Assembly (NCBI RefSeq): GCF_900130125.1
Contig: NZ_FQXY01000010.1
Span: 248,001 to 312,000, forward strand
Reading direction: 5' to 3'
Source of the DNA: Bacteroides congonensis
Lineage (GTDB): Bacteria; Bacteroidota; Bacteroidia; Bacteroidales; Bacteroidaceae
DNA: 64,000 nucleotides
A model generated the notes under the pieces. That model did not search any database. It was not told the origin of the DNA and was given only the letters and a program-made list of their open reading frames with translations. Positions 63,728 through 64,000 of this stretch are shown piece by piece. The first letter of the stretch is position 1. Every line of letters starts with the position of its first letter. Made by a program: the position numbers and the translations under genes.

Positions 63728-64000
63728 ATGAGCCTAAGACAAATTATCCAATCACTTATTGCCCTCAAGCAGAAAGAGCTCCCTTTCGAAGTTATCCCAC
63801 GTGAGTTGGAATTGCCCTTAAACAGTAAGAAGATTATTACAATTCCCGGGGTCAGACGTTGCGGCAAATCATCTTTAATGATGCTGGCAATTAACGCACT
63901 AGTAGAAAGCGGTGTTCGTAGAGAACAAATTCTATGGATAGGCTTTGATGATGAACGTCTATATAATATGCAAACTAAAGATTTAGACGAAATCATCCAG
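63728..64000 (+). CDS. AAA-family ATPase, N-terminal part (cut by window edge)
   Basis: Starts at ATG 63728 and runs out of the window after 91 residues. Its beginning MSLRQIIQSLIALKQKELP is followed by the strand and P-loop IITIPGVRRCGKSSLMML (Walker A), then the conserved WIGFDDERL, as in the AAA_14/DUF4143 ATPases common in Bacteroides accessory regions. Their function is poorly known; some serve in defence or as DNA-linked ATPases. The C-terminal domain is outside the window. Confidence 0.85.
   Translation, partial: MSLRQIIQSLIALKQKELPFEVIPRELELPLNSKKIITIPGVRRCGKSSLMMLAINALVESGVRREQILWIGFDDERLYNMQTKDLDEIIQ

Overview
The window is chromosomal DNA from a gut Bacteroides, close in style to B. 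thetaiotaomicron, B. ovatus or B. caccae. The evidence is three SusC/SusD pairs inside polysaccharide utilization loci (PULs), a hybrid two-component regulator with a periplasmic propeller sensor, lipoproteins with Bacteroidetes lipoboxes, promoters of the Bacteroides TAnnTTTG type, and almost no strong Shine-Dalgarno sequences.

Layout. 1-5.9 kb holds mostly housekeeping and regulatory genes: an aldo/keto reductase cut by the window edge, a divergent LacI-type regulator, an FKBP lipoprotein, glyS, an HU-like protein and a XylR-type regulator. Four CCCGGG-centred palindromes at an exact 23 bp pitch lie between the last two. 6.2-21.1 kb is PUL 1, with GH16, SusC, SusD, a GH18-like lipoprotein, a membrane acetyltransferase of the HGSNAT/NagX type, an MFS sugar porter, nagA, nagB and two GH20 enzymes; it ends at a strong hairpin. 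21.4-40.6 kb is PUL 2, with a 31-codon membrane peptide, SusC, SusD, a fasciclin lipoprotein, a repeat-rich probable glycan-binding lipoprotein, a second MFS-nagA-nagB set, a multidomain GH20, two tandem divergent GH18-like proteins and a hybrid two-component system. 40.6-46.5 kb is housekeeping: parC, a DUF3316-like protein, an S41 protease, tRNA-Leu and a PfkB kinase. 46.6-55.2 kb is PUL 3 (SusC, SusD, GH3, GH144-like), matching the beta-1,2-glucan locus known from B. thetaiotaomicron, with a 207 bp MITE-like insertion between the two hydrolase genes. 55.3-58.5 kb has a TonB-dependent receptor and a small unknown gene on the minus strand. 58.5-64 kb is accessory DNA: an AbiEi/AbiEii toxin-antitoxin pair, then a VirE/primase-helicase-like gene preceded by eight iteron-like 22 bp palindromes and enclosed by a 108 bp inverted repeat pair, then the start of an AAA ATPase.

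How the genes work together. PULs 1 and 2 both appear built to harvest beta-linked N-acetylglucosamine: glycans are bound and imported by SusC/SusD, trimmed by GH16, GH18-like and GH20 enzymes, and free GlcNAc is moved inward by the MFS porter and processed by NagA and NagB. Each locus has its own downstream metabolism, yet neither carries a recognisable GlcNAc kinase. PUL 1 is probably controlled by the XylR-type regulator and PUL 2 by the hybrid two-component system. The most unusual features are the VirE-like cassette with its repeat array and inverted ends, the CCCGGG palindrome array, the tandem GH18-like pair, and the membrane acetyltransferase inside a GlcNAc PUL.
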